Position numbers and translations under genes: made by a program
Notes under the pieces: generated by a model
Database searches by the model: none
The model's input: the letters and a program-made list of their open reading frames with translations, nothing else
What the model was told of the DNA's origin: nothing
NCBI RefSeq assembly: GCF_002443255.2
Contig: NW_019211455.1
Coordinates: forward strand, 19,443,126-19,507,125
Direction: 5' to 3'
Length of the DNA: 64,000 nt
Source: Varroa destructor
Taxonomy: Eukaryota > Arthropoda > Arachnida > Mesostigmata > Varroidae
Part shown: piece by piece, positions 29,701-44,085 of the stretch
Layout: each line of letters opens with the position of its first letter
Numbering within the stretch: position 1 is the first letter of the stretch

Positions 29701-32700
29701 ACAATACCGGTCTTGCTTTAGGCTATACCTTTCTTTCGTCAATTGCTTTCGTCATCGCGAACTTCGCCTACATCCCCTTTTTTTTTTTTTACTGTTTCAA
29801 TAGCACGCAGTGCTCAGCACGCACTGGCAATCCAAAGACGCCCCCTCACTGGAAAAGAGCAAAGCCTTGTGTTGTCATCAAGCATCAACTTGCTTCACTC
29901 CTGCCGGCCTCAGTCGGCTCTGATTAAACCACTTTTATAGTGAATATAACGCCTTGTGTGGTGATACTCTTCGATTTCTATGGAAGGTTTTAAGTTTAGG
30001 AAGAATTACCGAAGTTTCGACCCATTCAAGCCTTTCAAAACCCTTGATTGTCATACACCCACCCACGCTTTACCAAAGTGGGCAGTGACGGAGTCAGTCA
30101 GTGTCTTCAACTCAATCAACTTATAACATAAAAGTCCTGTATAGTAAACACGTATAGAGAGAGACAGGGTGAAAGAGCAACGAAGAGAAGGACGTAATCA
30201 CACTCCCAAAAAGCTCAGCTCTACACCGATCCATTTAGGTAGGCCTTTCTCTCCCTTGGTTATGGCGTCTTGTCTACGAAAACACTGAGAGTGCACCTTT
30301 TTCTGCGGGTTTGAATGCAATTTTGTGCTGCGATCTTTAGAGCGCCGGCGACAAAAGAGAAAGAAGAAAGAAAAATAGTGGCAGTGACAAAGAAAGCAGA
30401 TACTTGAAAGGGCTAGATTACATAGGCAAGGCACATTCGTTGGCTAGAGAATCAGTGGTGAAAACAAAAACTAATAGCTTTGAAACTACTTTAAGATACG
30501 GCAATAAAGTCGGTATCGGGCCCAGTAATATAGTTTTGCTACTACGGGTTTGTAGTGAAGCGGTAAGAGTTAATATGCGTAACTTTCGTGTTCCACTATG
30601 CCTCTCCTCGAAGTCATAGAAGCAACTGTCGGAAAACAACTTATTTAATTAGGATAATTTCTTGCCCTTTATTCACACCGTGTCGCGTTTCCCTTTTTCT
30701 TTGTTCTCTTCCATACTAAGCGATGTAGCTCTAGTCTGATGGCGGACGACGCGACGTTCTTAACTTAGCTGTGGCCTCGGATAAAAACAACCGTAGCATA
30801 AAACGTTGGCCGAGTACACGTTACTGTTCGTAAGGCGAAAGATTCTCAAGCTAAACGTGGAGAATAAAGGGTAAATGATAATATTCTTACTCTCTAAAAG
30901 AAAGCTCATTAAATCTATAGGTGGGCAGTAGAGAGTTATTATCGAGCTTTCCGGTAGGTTCTTCCAGTTTGCAAAGGCCTCGACACTGAGGATACCGGGC
31001 CTTTACGTCGACATAGGCTCAGCCTTGAGTCAGGCCTTCGGACTCAATGGCCTGCTGATTGAGCTGAGGAGTACTTCGGAACATAGCCATCGGCTCTGCT
31101 TCAGCTGTAATTCTCCCACATGAATTATCACACACGAAATGATCGCCGGAGATGAGGCCACGGGCGAGAATGAGCTGCGTCACGCCAGCAACAGTGGAAA
31201 ACCACGCCAGAAGTTATGTCAAAGCTTACTTGCAAACCAACAACGTTTTCAGTCTCTCATAACCTTTGCAAACCGGTACGAGTTGGCGAACGATCCGTGA
31301 ACAAGCTTACAGCAGGGTTTATCTTTAGCCGCAGCTGCTCTAAAAAAACAAAAACGAAGCTGCATTATCCCAACTGCTTTAATGGCGCATCTTGAGTGAA
31401 AAGTAGGTGTTGTATTTTGGCCGATTGCAAAAGCCGATGAAAAGCAGTGGGGTTTACTGTGAATAGCTATCCAATGCATAAATCCAATGCAACAATGATA
31501 CGTCTGTAGGCGCTTGAATAACTTGTGTGGATTTTTGATGAGGCTTTGGAATGGAGGGAGTAAAATGACAACGATAAATGTGCACCTAGCTGGACCTTTA
31601 GTTAAGTGAAATATGCAAAATCATCCAATTTTTGTTCTTAATCACATCTATTGATACTACGATTCCCTTAAGTCATTATAATAAAAATAAAATGTGTGCA
31701 GATTGATAACTGTCCTTTGTAATTTTTAACTCTATTGTTGTTTCGGTTAAAACTTGTACCCCTATTACGACTGAAAAAGTAAGCACTGAAATTATTAAGT
31801 TTGTTAGAATCACGTAACAATAATCTTTCAAATAAGTTACCCTACACTAGCTAAAGAAAAAACTCCAGACAAAGTTAACCGTAGAAAGAGAAAACTCAAA
31901 GAATACATGTGTAGGGCACGCTAAGGACGATACACAACTTCGGTTTTCGCGGAAAAATTCCGTAAACAAGTAAGTTGCAAGATTAGGGATTTATAAGATA
32001 AATTTTTTTCGCTTTCCAATTTATATTGCGGGCATAGCCGATTCGTTCTACACGCCGCCGGCAAGCAAGCGACAAGCAGAGGTTTGCTTACCATCGGGTT
32101 CCAGCGACATGGAAAGAAAAATGAGAGTAAAACTCTCAAAACAAAAAATGAAGTGTTGAGGGCTTTACGTTTCCTATTCAGGTATCGTACAGTAGCGCTT
32201 CCCTTTTTCCACAGCGTTTACTTCTTCCCGAACTAGTTCAGAGCATAGACAACGATTAGCAATCCCTGAAGTTGTAGTAGCAGTACATAATAGATACAAG
32301 GTGACATAAAGAATATACGAAACTGCAAGTACTTTTCTCTACTCTGTGAGGAAACACTCTGTATGAACGCAGACCAAGTAATTCTTCCGAGAAAAAAATC
32401 GGCCAATAAAATGCGAGCAGTCGCCCAATCGTTAAGTCCAAGAAGGTCGATGACAGGGTATGTAGGAAGTGTAGAAGGGTACATGCTTGGCTAGCCCGAC
32501 AGCCATTTGGGGATAAAGGGTGTTTTGCGTCCTACCACTGGAGAAGTTATTCGGTGGGGGACCTAAAATAAAGCAGTGGTTCTGGTTTAGGGCCGGCCGC
32601 TGGTCCTCCTTTGTATTATTGAACTAGGCACTCAACAACTTTCCATTGCCCCGAGGCTGCGATAGCCTGCACGTCACAGTCGGTCGGTCGATCGACGGTT

Positions 32701-33226
32701 GGTCACAGTGGCAACAGCGAGAAACCGAAGCATTGCCGCAGAACCAAGCTAACATCATCAACGGCGCTAGGCAACTACTCAGTGACTTATACGTACTTCC
32801 ATTCTGTCGTCACATATATCCTTCGGTCTCACTAGATTGCAACTACTGCTCCCATCCATTCCAAGCTCCCAGATTCTGGAAAGCAGCAAACGGGCTGTTT
32901 CTTTGGCCTTTTCTACATATATGGGTGTTCTGTTTTAAAAGCATGTCTTTGACCCGCGTTTCCGCACCTGAAGCCAAGATCAGAGCCTCCTCGTTCCGTC
33001 AGATTAACACAGACAGATATTTCATAGTATTATTTGGCTGCCACTCAACGCGAACATAAGTTAGCTGATCTAGCTTTGTCGCTACGCTATTTTAACGACT
33101 ATTACTGTATAGTTTATCTACGAGGAACTGTATGCTCCTGCATTATTAAGCGCATGCACTGTGGGTACTTTAGCTCGCAACTGTGTAGCGATAGAACATC
33201 TTAGGACAAATTGTTCAGTACATACG
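26717..33226. other. No recognisable gene
   Basis: A 192-codon ATG frame at 27748-28326 (-) overlaps several other open frames in a locally GC-richer stretch and shows no family motif. An AT-rich imperfect hairpin with ACTGC and GCAGT ends lies at 28855-28890. Nothing else was seen. Confidence 0.55.
29778..29790. repeat. T13 homopolymer
   Basis: Thirteen consecutive T in the exon-free region. Confidence 0.9.
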
Positions 33227-33241
33227 TATATATATATATAT
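33227..33241. repeat. Short (TA)7 run
   Basis: TA dinucleotide run, about 120 bases before a long G homopolymer. Confidence 0.9.
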
Positions 33242-33358
33242 CACACTGCACGTTGCTACACGTTGTTAGCGGGCAGCAGTACCAAAGGAGGAAAGGTCAC
33301 TAACAAATCGAGCAGGCTGTTTGTCGCTAAAATGATGAAATCCATCGTTTTAGTGGAC

Positions 33359-33373
33359 GGGGGGGGGGGGGGG
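33359..33373. repeat. G15 homopolymer
   Basis: Fifteen consecutive G, the longest G run in the window. Length may be imprecise. Confidence 0.9.
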
Positions 33374-36300
33374 CATGTATCTACAAAAAGTTTTTCCCAG
33401 TATTTTTCTTTGTCATCTCGAGCAAGCCGTTTTTGCTGTTGCATGCAAAGTGCATATTTATTCGGGTACCCGAACTTAGGCTCCTGCCGACTATCCTACT
33501 TGGGGCCCTTTGCTAGTGCACGGAATCGTCTAATCCTTCTACCCACGAGACCAATCTGCGCAGTCGACGAATGGGTTCGTCTGTTTTTCCCCTTGAGGAA
33601 CAGATTTATCATCCTTCACAGCCGACCGACTTGCCCGGTTGTCTGGTCGTTCCTGCGGTGCTTATTAGTGGTATGAGGACCCGATGCCCGCTCTCTGTGG
33701 GCTGTTGGTCCTCGTTTGAATTCGTTTGGATAAGCTGAGTGCCAAGAAGTCCCGGCACATCTTAGCACAGTATATTGTCCGTAAGAGCAAGAGCCAACAA
33801 GAGAACCAGTATACGCATTCGGTTAGCGTAGGTGTGTAAGTATATGTGCGAAAGCGCCCGACGTGTGATTGTAATGCGGAAGAGCAGGCAAAATATGGGA
33901 TAAGTTCGCTATGCAACGTTTATGACCAGTAGTAAAAATACTATGCAGTACTGAAGTGGTAATCGTGGATCACTTCCATATATTAATATAGATTGACCCC
34001 TCCCCCCATTCTATTCGTATTTTCCTTTTGATTTTTTTTACTGAGATCTATTACGAACCAAGCAAGGCAATGGCCGCGGCGCGTCCTTTACTATCGCTAC
34101 CGTTAGACGACAATAAAGAATTCGAAAATGCAGCCTCGAAATAAGGTTTTACTAGATCCTCGGATTTTCGCCTTGTCCAGCTTCCATCCTCTCCTGGAAA
34201 GAAAAGCCAAAGCGTCCTCGAAAAACGCAGAAGACAAAAGTGCACACGTTTAATCCATATTGAATTGTACGACTCCGAATGGTCTCCACTTTCTTCTTTT
34301 TTTCATGCTCTGAGATCGAGTCCAACACGGCTCAGTACACAGCTTTAAGTTTAGTTATTTCGCTTTCATTGACGTTCGTTCTGCATGGCAAGCGCTGGCA
34401 CAAGACAAAAGCCAGCAATCTGCCTGCATAAACCACCGTAACGTCGCACGAATTGGGCCAAGAAACGCGGATGATACGGACACGAAATCAATCGACAGTG
34501 ATATCTATATTTAAATTGTGAAAACAGCGCAAGGGAGCGAGGCTTTGCAAAGCCGCTGCTGCTGTTGTAGTTATTATCCACAATTCTATGGAGCAATTTT
34601 TCTAGCAATTTTTTTTTTAGACGCATATCGACCGGAGTGTATTTATGAAGGAGGGAAGGAGCAATACAATTCCTTATTACTATCACTGCTACTAAAAGTT
34701 CAGCCAAGCTTGAAGGCTGCCAGACTATTCGAAGTTGAAGCGCAAGCGGCCTAAGGTTAGAAAGTCTAGATACGCACGGGTACTACAAGAGGCCAGTCGC
34801 TGAACCAGGACCTATATACCAAGCTTAATGGGTGACTAGATCCACCCTTTTCTTTCTCGCTTGTCTTCTTTCACTATACTCCAGGCCGTTCCCTCTCCTA
34901 CTGGCAGTCTTGCACAGCGGTTTCCTACATACGTACACTCCTCGACCTGGCGGTTACTTGAGTCTGCTCGAATGGGTACAACACAGAATAATTTCTTGAG
35001 TGCCTGTAGCTGACTATTGGAATACTACTATCGCTGTTCTTTTACCAGTGGCGTCGCAGCCACTGTGGGGCAGGAACCTGGAATTGGGTTTGAGGCTGCC
35101 GATGTCCCCCCAGCACTTCAGCAGAAACAGGAGAGGACAACGAGCCGACGAAGAATGTAAGAATTATGCGTTTTCAAGCAGTACCCCACGGAACAACCGC
35201 GAGTGTAAGCAACGAGCTACGAACGCAGGGAGTCTGCGGGACGCCGGAAAACGTCTGGACAAAGAAACAGAACGAGCGCTCGTAATTTGCTACTGAATGC
35301 TCCGAAACAATGCGGTTATTCGTAGTACCGCCAGAAGAAGGAAACGCAAAACGTAGAATAGCGACAGTGGCAGGGAACCGACGGTGTTGGTTGGAGTTCT
35401 GCCCTTCTTCCTTTTCACTGTTGCCCTCACTTGTCCCCTCTCTCTCGCCCTATATAGGCCGCACGCGGGCGCTCGCTCTTCTTACAAGCCTGCCCCGATG
35501 CCTTCCTGTGCGTCTCCGGATCACTTCGCTCTTCGCCAGCTTTGCCAGTAAAGACGCTTAAGCGAAACAAGATAAACCGACAGCAGCTGCATTTGTGGGC
35601 GAGACAGGTCCGGCAAACGGCGACAGCAATAGCAGACGGGGACTCCGGGCGCCAAGGATCTTGCCTGAGACAGCGAAGCGGAGCCTGCTCTAGAGCGGGC
35701 AGCATCGAGTTGGATAATAGGAACCGGCAAAGTATACGTCATGCCTTATCGTAAGTGGGCGAGCGAACTGCGCCGTCAAGCCGAGGCCGCGTTGTGAACT
35801 GACATTATAGCATCAATATCAGCAGTAGCAAAGACGGCTCGACACGCTGCTAAAGAAGAGTTATTTCTTGAGTGCGTTGCATTCACGACTGGCACCAATG
35901 GATGAAGACAGCGATCGCGGAGGCTGTAGAAACCGACAAAATATCTGAATGCTGCTGGCAATAGCATTATAATCTAGAGAACAGAAGAAGGCAGAAACAC
36001 GGCAAGCGAACACAGAAGCTGCGACGCATAACGTAACAACCTTCATTTCATTGCATTGAAAATACACAGTATTTTATTGTTACAAAGAAAATAAATTCAG
36101 GCATGAGTCGATGCCAAACTTTCGCAAGGAACAATCGGGAAAAATACAACGAGAAGGCGACAGACAAACCTTTCTCGTAAACCCCTCTTTGCCTGTCAAC
36201 TTATGGCAGCATGGGCGGGTGCGAAGCTTAACCAAAACTAACATGTACTAAATGAGACATGTGTGAAACGTGTGCTGAAACAATCGATGAGAAGCTTCTG

Positions 36301-38628
36301 GTTACTGGATTTTTGAAGTATAACAAAAAAGAGCATATAACACGTTGATATTAGCCTATTGATGGTCTCCTAATAAGCTGCTTTCGTATATTTTGCTGTG
36401 GCAGAATATTGTCACTTCGTCCTTAAATGCATCTTTCTCCTATAACATGTAAAATACATGTATGAGTATATTATTATATTTACAATGGCCGAGCGCTAAC
36501 TGCCATAAAGGATTTCTCCTGGAGGACATGCGAGTAAATTTCGATAGAAATTAAATCATATGCTGTATTTTTCTCTAGAAGATCTGCTTCTCGATGCGCT
36601 GCAGGTAGATAAAGAAAATCGATCTAACAATTTGTTCCAGCTTAGCGTTATATTAACAGGGTATCTATATCAAATATAGGCCACATTTTAATGCAGTATG
36701 AAAAGGAAGCATTCGTTAGAGAGAAATCCCAATTGGTAAAACCTATCAGAGTATGGCACGGTAGCAATCGTATCCACTCTCTGGCGTAACGGAGTCTTTT
36801 GATGACTAATATACGGGCGCTGTAGTACGATATGCGCGCATATAGAAGCTATAGGCCAACATCAGAGAGTTGATTAACTAAATCTGATTTGATTATATAC
36901 GTTGGTATAAAGTGTTATAGTATAGCGGATTGATGACTTGTTTTTGTCCGTACTAACTTGAATGCGCGACATTTTACTAGACGGACGCAATAACGATTTT
37001 TTCTTATCAAGCACTGCTTAATCTAGCGCCGCGTGAAGCATGGCTCATGGATACATCAGTAGGCAGACAGGATCCTTTCCAAGACTCAAAAGACAGAATA
37101 AATACATGACAAGAGATTCTCGGTTGCTCAACTCCACCCTTCGCTGTACCAAATCGGAAAGCAGCAGCGAGAACAGCTAAAAGCTTCTTAATGGCAGATC
37201 TCTTCAGGATACGGGACCTATCCGATGCTGGGACAGGTGTTAAGATTGGAAAAAAGGACAACGTAAACTCGAAGTAATAGGTGTCAGCCAATGCGTTGGG
37301 TTACGTCGGCTTCTGCCGATCACAAACTGCACAAAACATAAAACGCGGACACAAAGGAAAGCAAAGTCACAGAAAGAACTGTCAGGCAGAAGCCGGCTGC
37401 ACGGAAAGCCCAAAGAAACTTCGGTAAAAATTCCACATCCAACTACATTTAACATGTTACCTTTCTCTATGTGAGGCGTGTTCGACAAGCTTCGGCTGGC
37501 AAGAGTTCGGCGAAATAGACTGCCTACCATTTGTCTGTTCTCATCGCTTTGGTTCAAACGCCCAAGCTGTAGCGAGAGATCGACACTACCCGCCACGTGC
37601 ACGGCACCTTTGAACTTGATTGCCATTAGATGGCCTAGACTACGTGGAGGGTTTTTGTCCTCGTTACAAATAGCAGTGAACTCACTTCATGGCGGACTGT
37701 CCTTGATGGCCTAAATGGCCTCGCTAAAGACTAGTGACATCCAGACTAAGAAAGCTTAGGAATTTTGTCGCGAGGCAAAGCTAAGAAATCGCCAAAAGTC
37801 AGATTTAGTAACAGTTGACTACTCTAAATGAGCATATGTACATATTGGCGTGCGTACTTGCAGTATTTAACTCAACTGCCAAGTTGTTAAGAAGATCACT
37901 CAACTGATCACTAACGTGCCGACGGGGCTGTTTGGATACGAAAGACTAAATAGAGATTTTGAGACAGAGAAATTAGATCGTTTCTTCGTCTTGCTAGCAT
38001 GGATGTACATAGGGATTGAGTATACTAGAGGTAGCCAACTGGCTAACTCAGTCTCGTTCAATCCTATTAAAGGTAGAAATTTTGCACTGATTGGCCAGGT
38101 GAGCCACTTTTAGCTGATACAACTTTGGGAGGCTGCCTCTCGCTTTCTCAACTATATCTGCTGTTGGCAAAGATGAAAATATACAAGTGCGCTAGATGGA
38201 GGGGAACACGACGAGATAAAATGGAATGGGTATACGATGCAGTGGTTACGTCTGTAACTCACATATGGATCTCGGTTATATGGCACTATGATGCAAAACA
38301 ACTAGAGCGACAGGACGGCAGGAACGGTTTAATACGCACGTCTGCAGCTTATCAACGTTGGACAATGGCCTAAGACCCAGTTGCCATATTCCTTCGCAAT
38401 AAGTGTGGCTGCCCGTCAAAGCGCGTAAGTGACACAGCTTGGAATGGCGCAGCTGGTCGGTCCTAGACAAGCCCACATCTATGCATCTCTATGCAAGTCG
38501 CCGGCCGGTCGTATATGGCTCTAGTGTAGATACGGCCTTCAGTTTATGTATAATGCAATGATATCAACGATACATGTCGTGAAGTGTATGGTGAAGCCAA
38601 TCGTATTCGATGAAGGTTAGATCAAAGC

Positions 38629-38644
38629 AATGAATGAATGAATG
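38629..38644. repeat. (AATG)4 microsatellite
   Basis: Four perfect tetranucleotide units. Confidence 0.9.
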
Positions 38645-39375
38645 GAAATACGATCTGGCTAGACTGGGTCTGGCCATTGCAGAACTTCACTATCACGAAT
38701 TTGGGTGCATGTTGATATGTAAGGAGGCTCGGTTACAGCCGATTTCGATATAAAGCGAGTAGGATTGAGAAAACCTGTTGGGGTATAGAATGTATGAAGT
38801 ATGGAATGTATGATTAGTAACATTTATTATGCTTATTATGAAGGGTATTAGTTTACCGTCAACGACCTGTAACTTATGCTTCTGAAAGAAAATAAACTCT
38901 ATCCAATTAATTAAATTACCTGCAAGTAGGCATAATTGCACGATAAACAAAAAGACACCTGGAAAAATAGAACTACATTATTAATACCGCTTACTTTCTT
39001 AGAGTCTAGTGTATAAAGATGCATTTGGCCTATTTATCTATTTACCAACAGGTTGTATAAACCTAGTTTTCCCGTACAAATTGTACAAAATCTTACGGTG
39101 GTATTAAGTTAATTATTCAATATCAAACTAGAGTCACTCATTCATTAGAAGTTCTCCAGTGGAGTAACAAGTACAGCATTCTTTTGTAAAGGCCCGAACG
39201 CCAGCGGTGTCCCCCAAAACACGCCGTTTACCGGTTCGCCCTACTGACAGGGTTATGTTCTGGTTGTGAGCTAACCAAAGGAATACAAGCCTTTCCTAAA
39301 CTTTGTTGATCGTACGCATCGCTACTGCCGAGCTGGATTTGTGCCCTTAGCGTGAACGTATGGACTAGGGTGTGC

Positions 39376-39388
39376 GGGGGGGGGGGGG
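39376..39388. repeat. G13 homopolymer
   Basis: Thirteen consecutive G, followed by a locally GC-rich stretch to about 39415. Confidence 0.9.
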
Positions 39389-41599
39389 CTGTGACGGGCG
39401 CGAGCCGCCCGCGCGTTCCCTCGCTGTAGTTATGACGAACGACCAGTAGGATGCTAAGCGTCGTCCGACCTTAGCTTCGCCAAGTCGACACAAGGCTATA
39501 GAAGCAAATGCGGCCATGGCGTGCGGCACGCGGCGGCCTCAACTTCGGTCCACAACGGCTCATAGTACCGGCATACCATGATGGACCTCAACCTGTCGCA
39601 AGAGGTTCCATACTGGAACCTCAGCGGGAAGTAAGGGGCACATAGTGAAGAGGTTTAGAGAGAGGAAAGTGTTTTCTGCGGATATGTTCCTTATTGAAAA
39701 AGGACTATGGCACGGTAGTAGCACTATTCGCTGGGCTGCTTTGGAGAAACCCGCAGGCTTCTGGCTGCCCGATCAGCTAGAAGGAAGTAGTTAGATGGAA
39801 CAGTATTCTTGTGTGCGGTTCCACGCTTGTGGCTCTATGTCAATGTAAATATTGGCGTCTAGGTATATGCATGTTATTTAGTGTAACCGCGTAGTGGTTC
39901 CTATGGATATGGATACTAGCTTAATGGCTGGCGATCGACATCTGGCAGGTTGAACGACAGTCAAGAGACTAGGAAGAAGGAAGAAAAGAACAAACGTTTT
40001 AGAGACAAACAATGGGACAGAGGAGCTTCTACAGAATTTGTTTAGCCAGGCCTGACAAACAAGGACCTATGACTCGTGATCCAACAACGCCCACTTCTTA
40101 CAGCGAAAAGACCAACGGCTGGTCGACGATCGATGAGATAGCCATACACGCTGACAACGTCGTCTGCGTTGCGGCCTGCCTGAGTGGTTAATGAGAGTGC
40201 GGAAATACGGAAAGGCCCCATGCGTTTCATGGCACATATTCCACCGTTACTACGGCTATTGAGTCACTAATGCTCTTACCGCGAGGACAACAAGTTCAGC
40301 TAACCTCCGCCTCGTGATGATACAGTCTGAAGACGGTACCGTTATCGACCGTCATAGTCAGATGTGCTAGAGACGTATATCGGCGTATTGTTGAACTATT
40401 TCAGAAGCATGGACCTCTTAGTTCGATAAAAACAGAAGCAGTGAAGGGTAGGCAGGAGATAGTTGATTCTACTCTCCTATCGCCGCCTTTGAAAGATAGC
40501 CTTTTCGATATACTGCTGGAAAAACCGATATAGCAAAAAACGAATCTAACATATATTATGCTTTTCTTACATGTAAGTTTAGCATGAAGAATCACAGGTG
40601 ATAATGACTCACTGAAAGAAGTTGTGTGACGCATTTTTATTTGGAAGGCCCTTTTCTAAAACCAATAGAGCTCTTGATACTGAAACGATGTCTGTCCTTA
40701 GTAACTCGTACACCATCGTACCTAGTGGCTAACGTTTAGATAGGCGTATTCTACAACAGGTGACTCGTGGATTCGACAATAGAACTAGAAGAAATGCCAA
40801 AACATACAAAAAAGTTAATGGAAATCGAAATTGCGTTAAAGTTTACGACACAAAACAGCCGTCTTGCTATCACTGCTTTTTTACTGCGGCTCAGGTCATG
40901 CTTTACCACTCCATGTGAATTTACAAGCAGTTTTTTTGACTCCAGTCAGTTTAAAGGAAATTAAAAGCGCCAAATCGTAGACAGGCAAATCGTCCATCTT
41001 TTCGCTCGACAAAACATACACAACAGGTATCTGCACCACACAGACAACCGGGATACGAGCCAGAGCGATGCTAGAGAAGTCAAAAAAGTCATAACCGCAA
41101 ATAATCGGCTTACCTCACGTTTTAGCCTTTGCCCCTAGTTTGTCTACAAAAGGGTACAGTGATGCGTTTCCACGCTAACGGCACCCCGAGCGTCTTATTA
41201 ACCATTGACCCTTCCTCAAACTTTTAATGGTATCTATCACAATTGCAGTGCATGGTGTATATATGCACACCATAGAGTCGTTTCATCCTTTGGGCCGAGA
41301 AGGCATGCCATTTCAGTGTAAGATGTCATGAAATATCGGACTTGTGTGAAGCTGACCATTCGTTTGTAGTGAATGAGAAAACGATTAGTCCTTGGAATGA
41401 CGACGCTAAATCACACATTGCGGTGTATAACCATGATAATTGACTCAGACACCTATTCCCACTGCGGTTTGATAATAGCATCTTACTCCACTACATCAAA
41501 ACGTTAGTGGGTATTAGCAGCTGGTCCTTATATAATGGCTGGGTAATACAAACTGATATTCCTAACGAAATAATATAGCACCTGAGTACATTGTTATGC

Positions 41600-41617
41600 T
41601 TTTTTTTTTTTTTTTTT
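41600..41617. repeat. T18 homopolymer
   Basis: Eighteen consecutive T. It could mark the reverse poly-A tail of an old retroposed copy, but no body or target-site duplication was seen. Confidence 0.9.
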
Positions 41618-44065
41618 GTATTTTTTATATATTCTCCTATAAGGTCACTTCATGGAAGGCCGACTGTCCTTGTTGAGAGTAGTCTGCTTGCCACACGTGC
41701 GTATGAAAAGTTTCCGTTCAAAATGCAATACTTCTTGTGTTGAGCTTCTCTCAGCGAGACGGGCTGGTTAAATTTGAAGCATTGATTCTACTAAAAAATG
41801 ATTAATACTTTGGTGAAAGCATCCACGATGAACGGCTATTACAGTCGGCTACAACCGCCATTTGTCTCGGTAATTTTCTTCAACACTTGGCAAGAACTAT
41901 GTGCAAACTCTTTCTACGATTTTTCTTTTTAAATCTATGATGAGACTTTCGGCGGTGGCTTTCAGTGATTTAGTGTTAATCTAATGAAACTTCCTGCACG
42001 CCTGTTCGATCACACCTCGCAAAAGGTCCGAAAGTACGATCTGGCGATTAGACGTTCTTGTTCTTTTCTTGGCTATCGAAAACGTAGTTATAGACGGTTC
42101 TAAACCGGTGAGCCGTCCTGCTTAAAGGTCTATTATCTTCCGCTGATTCGTTCTGTCACTCCACGGCTTCACACGGGGTAATAATGACTCCGCCTTATTT
42201 TTAGAATAACCACCAGACGGCGCATCGAAATATTGGGATCACCAGAACTGTACATTTGTGCAGTACATCTTTCAAGACCCTCAAAAACACGTAGTAGCGC
42301 CTGCTAGTCAGATACAGATTCACCAGTGTGTAATTAACAACGTCTACGGCTGTTCTTGATTTGTATTCAAAAGACAACTAGCCTCACTCGGCCATAGCGA
42401 TGCTATAGTTTTATTGTTGGTGAAACGAGCTTTGTTTAGAGCCCATTCCTTGTCGGGCAATGCATTGTCTTCAATGGAGATTGTTCTGGATTTGACTGAC
42501 ACATTTTATATACTCTCCGTATCGCTTAACGCCTCCGATTATCGGGGAAAAGGCTAGACCCACAACCTAAACACTCGTAGCTAAGTGCTAAAAAAATCGT
42601 ACATATTATTGAGTTTCATATAAACCGTCGGCGTTACTGATTTCGATTAAAATGGACTTCAGTGTTTTTGCAGACAGAACCTCCAAATCTATCTTCGACA
42701 CGGCACACATAGTAATAATATTTGCAAAATTATTCTTTTACCTGGCGATAAACAAAGCGAAGCTTCTTAAGTCATTTTTATTAGCGATGTCTGGTTTATC
42801 GGCACGGTCGATCAACTCTGAGGTATAGAAAAACCCTACAGAAACGTACCCAGACAATGAACGATTAAGCTTTAACTGAGATTCCAGTTTCCTTTTAGTG
42901 CATCGTTGTAGCAGGCGTTATTGGGCACACACAATTAGAAGTAAAGTGGGTCGACAACACAAATTAAAGCTTTCACGGAAATTCCTCTATCTGCGCTTAT
43001 TAGTGATGCTCTTGTCGTTTGTTGCTTAGTTATCGGCGCTTCATTTTCCCTGTAAATTCTGCAAGTAACAACATCTTGTCGTTTAGAAATATCAAAACCC
43101 ACAATTTGCCCACCGGCCTCGCCTCGTTGGCTGTTCCTCAAGAAACAACCAGATACAAGCAATCGCAAAACTTAGAGGAACAGTATTCTAAGCTTGTCTA
43201 AAATCGTAGTTTGTAATCGACTAAGCTTCCCGTCGCTATGCCGTCAAACTGGCCTGAATCATTTGATTATAGTTGTGCCTTGCCGGACAACTCACTATCC
43301 TACACACTATAGGATTCTTATCCCAGTGCAGAAAATTGAAAACAAATCCAGACACAGAGATAAGATATTAAGATAATGGCCTGTTACAGAGCAACCCTCA
43401 GGAGAGGCGAGGTTTAACCGTTTGCTGGTCTAAAAGATTCGTATAAATCAGTCAACAAAGCTAAAGAAAACGAAGATTAACGAGACGTTCCCTTGTTCGT
43501 GATCTGTCGCTCGTGACACCGGCATTCAGCTGCCTTTTTACAGTTAGAATCAGTGATAACATATTCTACAGCTATCGATAACTCCGCCTAAACTTACAAA
43601 AGTAGTAGCGACAGGAGGATGAAGCAGTCATTAAGTAAGTTGAATTACAACCCGAGCAGCTCGAGTCCACGTCGTGCTGAACTAATAATGCTTCGGTTTG
43701 TATTATTCTAACTGAGAACTACTGCTGATGGTGCGGCCATGACTCAAATGCTATTGCATAACCGTGGTGCTACTTGAAGAATTCGAAAGACTCAGTAGAC
43801 AGGAAGCTTGGCTTTTTCTGAAAAGCCAACCAGGACGGCCTGCACTTAAGTGACGCTAATTTCTGTGCACATTCTTATACAGTGGCCTGTGATCGTTGTA
43901 CTTTACGTATAATATTCTTGTTACGATGGCGATAACGCAATTGCGTGCAACGTGCAGCAGCAGAGCAGGGTTTCGTATGCTGGTGCCGATCCCTTCAATA
44001 CTATTGGCCCTCATTAGACTCGATGCGACTTAATATAAAAATGGGTCTCAGAGATTCTCAGTCGG

Positions 44066-44085
44066 CCAGCTACCCGGGTAGCTGG
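44066..44085. repeat. 20-bp perfect palindrome
   Basis: CCAGCTACCCGGGTAGCTGG is fully self-complementary with no loop, centred on CCCGGG. By rough count, fewer than one such 20-base palindrome is expected per window. It could be a dimeric protein-binding site or chance. Confidence 0.85.

Larger units (their letters stand above)
33242..44065. other. No recognisable gene; homopolymers and AT-rich stretches
   Basis: Apart from the listed homopolymers and the AATG repeat I can support nothing. A TATATAGG near 35449-35456 sits in a CT-rich then GC-rich stretch and resembles a core promoter only weakly. Roughly 36.2-37.0 kb and 38.7-39.2 kb are AT-rich without coding potential. Confidence 0.55.

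Noticed and set aside
35440..35490. TATATAGG with CT-rich upstream DNA as a core promoter
   Set aside because: No initiator at the expected distance and no gene recognised downstream.
37680..41680. Shared segment TCACTTCATGG plus GACTGTCCTTG near 37683 and 41645
   Set aside because: Similarity covers only about 30 bases with a gap and does not extend, so a dispersed repeat cannot be claimed.
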